A DNA stretch of 6,147 nucleotides, from positions 1-6,147 of the forward strand of contig JASHRR010000898.1 in NCBI GenBank assembly GCA_030037185.1. The letters run 5' to 3'. The translations under genes were made by a program, and so were the position numbers. The notes beneath the pieces are model-generated. The model worked only from the letters and a program-made list of their open reading frames with translations. It was not told the origin of the DNA and ran no database searches. Of the stretch, positions 5,367 through 6,147 are shown piece by piece; positions within the stretch are counted from its first letter, which is position 1, and each line of letters opens with the position of its first letter. The DNA comes from Xanthobacteraceae bacterium (GTDB lineage Bacteria; Pseudomonadota; Alphaproteobacteria; Rhizobiales; Xanthobacteraceae).

Positions 5367-5381
5367 GTCTCGAAGCGAGAC
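5367..5381 (-). promoter_or_regulatory. Hairpin at the predicted 5' end of the bufA transcript
   Basis: GTCTCG (5367-5372) and CGAGAC (5376-5381) are perfect 6-bp inverted arms with a 3-base loop. If transcription starts at about 5384-5385, as the promoter predicts, the stem begins within a few bases of the mRNA 5' end and ends 6 bases before the Shine-Dalgarno. Such 5'-terminal stems commonly protect messages from decay. A DNA operator for a dimeric protein is the alternative. Confidence 0.45.
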
Positions 5382-5390
5382 GATCGGAGG

Positions 5391-5417
5391 TTCGACTTTA
5401 GCGACCGGGAGGTTACA
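5391..5417 (-). promoter_or_regulatory. SigF-type ECF promoter for the bufferin operon
   Basis: On the minus strand, TGTAACC (5417-5411) is followed after exactly 16 bases by CGAA (5394-5391). From memory, the promoter reported for Caulobacter SigF targets is GTAACC at -35 and CGAA at -10 with about this spacing. The element points at bufA, leaves a leader of about 37 bases, and lies beside a SigF-like gene. No second copy was seen on either strand in this window. Confidence 0.8.
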
Positions 5418-5512
5418 GGTCAGCTGCAAAAATTCATTTCTACGACCCGTTGTCGGCTCGTGATATGAAGTCCGCGGGTGGTTGCGGCGAGGCGAGACCG
5501 GGAGACGGCCAT
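5418..5512. other. Remainder of the divergent intergenic region before the sigma factor gene
   Basis: This stretch must hold the promoter for the plus-strand sigma gene if that gene has its own. No GTAACC-N16-CGAA element is present on the plus strand, so autoregulation by the same motif is not supported. An AT-richer patch around 5426-5442 and TGATATGA at 5461-5468 are the only promoter-like parts; spacing does not give a convincing -35/-10 pair. Confidence 0.35.
5501..5504 (+). promoter_or_regulatory. Ribosome binding site for the upstream sigma factor start
   Basis: GGAG at 5501-5504, within CGGGAGA, lies 8 bases before the ATG at 5513. It is the best Shine-Dalgarno in front of any in-frame start of the sigma gene and is the main reason to prefer the long form of the protein. 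Confidence 0.55.
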
Positions 5513-6147
5513 ATGCCCCCGAGGCAGCGATACCGATCGTTGGCGCTTGTGGCTCCGTCCGCCAGCACGAGCGCAGGGCAAGCCGGCACCCCTCCCTGCC
5601 CTGCCCCGCCGGCCGGGCAGGGCAGGAAGGGGCGCGCGCGCGACTGGGGCAGCCTCATGGTGTGCGCACAGGACGGCGATCGGGATGCCTACCGGGCCCT
5701 GCTCACGGAGATGACGCCTTATCTGCGAGCGCTGGCGGCAAGATGCCTCAAGCAATCCGGCGATGTCGAGGATGCGGTGCAGGACGTGCTGCTCACCATC
5801 CACGCCATCCGGCATACCTATGATCCGGGCCGTCCGTTCGGGCCGTGGCTGGTGGCCATCGCCAACCGGCGCATCATCGACCGGCTGCGGCGTCAGATCC
5901 GCGCCCGCTCGCGCGAGATCGAATTCTCCCACGAGCATGAAACCTTTTCGCCCGATGCGGCGAACTTCCCGTTCGATGACGCATCCGCAGATGCCGCGGC
6001 CCTGCATGCTGCGATCGCTACGCTGACGCCTGATCAGCGCTTGGCCATCAACCTGCTCAAACTCAAGGAAATGTCCTTGAAGGAGGCGGCGCTGGCAAGC
6101 GGAAGATCGGTATCGGCCTTGAAGGTGGCGGTGCACCGGGCCATCAA
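5513..6147 (+). CDS. sigF: ECF sigma factor of the SigF (metal-stress) type, partial at the window end
   Basis: The frame from ATG 5513 is open to the window edge (211 codons visible, stop outside). Region 2 runs from AYRALLTEMTPYLRALAARC through DVEDAVQDVLLTIH (about 84-97, the region 2.2 core) to FGPWLVAIANRRIIDRLRR (109-127). Region 4 begins near TLTPDQRLA and contains the helix-turn-helix segment MSLKEAALASGRSVSALKVA. This matches small ECF factors of the SigF type, which pair with the membrane anti-sigma NrsF (DUF1109) and activate DUF2282/DUF692 operons on metal exposure. The divergent bufA operon with a matching promoter supports this. Residues 1-48 form a proline-, glycine- and arginine-rich extension containing a strong palindrome; the homologous part begins only near DWGSLM. 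A shorter form from ATG 5657 (weak GGGG upstream) would cut into that segment, so I prefer 5513. Confidence 0.85.
   Translation, partial: MPPRQRYRSLALVAPSASTSAGQAGTPPCPAPPAGQGRKGRARDWGSLMVCAQDGDRDAYRALLTEMTPYLRALAARCLKQSGDVEDAVQDVLLTIHAIRHTYDPGRPFGPWLVAIANRRIIDRLRRQIRARSREIEFSHEHETFSPDAANFPFDDASADAAALHAAIATLTPDQRLAINLLKLKEMSLKEAALASGRSVSALKVAVHRAI
5591..5630. repeat. 12-bp perfect GC-rich palindrome within the sigma factor N-terminal extension
   Basis: CCTGCCCTGCCC (5595-5606) and GGGCAGGGCAGG (5615-5626) are exact inverted copies around an 8-base GCCGGC-centred loop. CCT and AGG outside a single mismatch add 3 further pairs (5591-5593 with 5628-5630). It has the size and shape of a dispersed palindromic (REP-like) unit. 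It lies 78-118 bases into the long sigma ORF, or in its leader if a downstream start is used. Whether it recurs in the genome cannot be seen here. Confidence 0.55.

Noticed and set aside
5420..6136. Long minus-strand open frame (238 codons) opposite the sigma factor gene
   Set aside because: It is antisense to clear sigma region 2 and region 4 motifs, is rich in Arg, Gly and His, and matches nothing recognisable; it is a GC-rich shadow frame.

Overview
The window is GC-rich, and its gene content (an ECF sigma factor of the Caulobacter SigF type, a DUF2282/DUF692/DUF2063/DoxX cluster, a CcdA protein paired with a Tat-type thioredoxin) points to the chromosome of an alphaproteobacterium, probably Hyphomicrobiales. 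The taxon is inferred from gene types and base composition; it was not searched.

Layout. Left end, plus strand: the last 31 codons of what looks like an FAD-dependent dehydrogenase (1-98), joined by an ATGA overlap to an unrecognised 312-residue protein (95-1033) built from two homologous beta-rich domains and a carboxypeptidase-regulatory-like domain. Bases 1034-1448 hold no convincing gene. From there to about 5430 every gene is on the minus strand. Read in the direction of transcription they are: a small exported DUF2282 peptide with four cysteines (bufA, 5040-5348), a DUF692/MNIO enzyme (bufB, 4149-5030), a DUF2063 partner (bufC, 3350-4165), a DoxX membrane protein (2862-3353), the surviving C-terminal half of a GDCCVxC-type cysteine-rich protein (about 2683-2850), a Tat-exported thioredoxin-fold protein (2179-2571) and a CcdA-type thiol transporter (1449-2165). 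At the right end an ECF sigma factor runs divergently off the window (5513 onward).

How the genes fit together. The central four genes match the bufferin-1 type copper-protection operon: the exported precursor peptide is oxidatively modified on cysteines by the MNIO enzyme and its DUF2063 partner, and the product is thought to sequester copper in the periplasm. The sigma factor beside it matches SigF, which in Caulobacter controls such an operon in response to metals. An exact TGTAACC-N16-CGAA element lies in front of bufA on the minus strand, in the right place and direction for a SigF promoter. The downstream thioredoxin/CcdA pair would supply or remove reducing equivalents outside the cytoplasm, so the minus-strand block reads as a thiol and metal homeostasis island. 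The anti-sigma gene (nrsF, DUF1109) is expected just beyond the right edge.

The bufferin core is a described type of system. The less expected parts here are a perfect 10-bp inverted repeat in the first codons of bufB, a hairpin at the predicted 5' end of the bufA mRNA, a thioredoxin with serine in the cis-proline position, a truncated GDCCVxC gene, a palindromic operator-like site before the thioredoxin gene, and a 12-bp perfect palindrome inside an N-terminal extension of the sigma factor.
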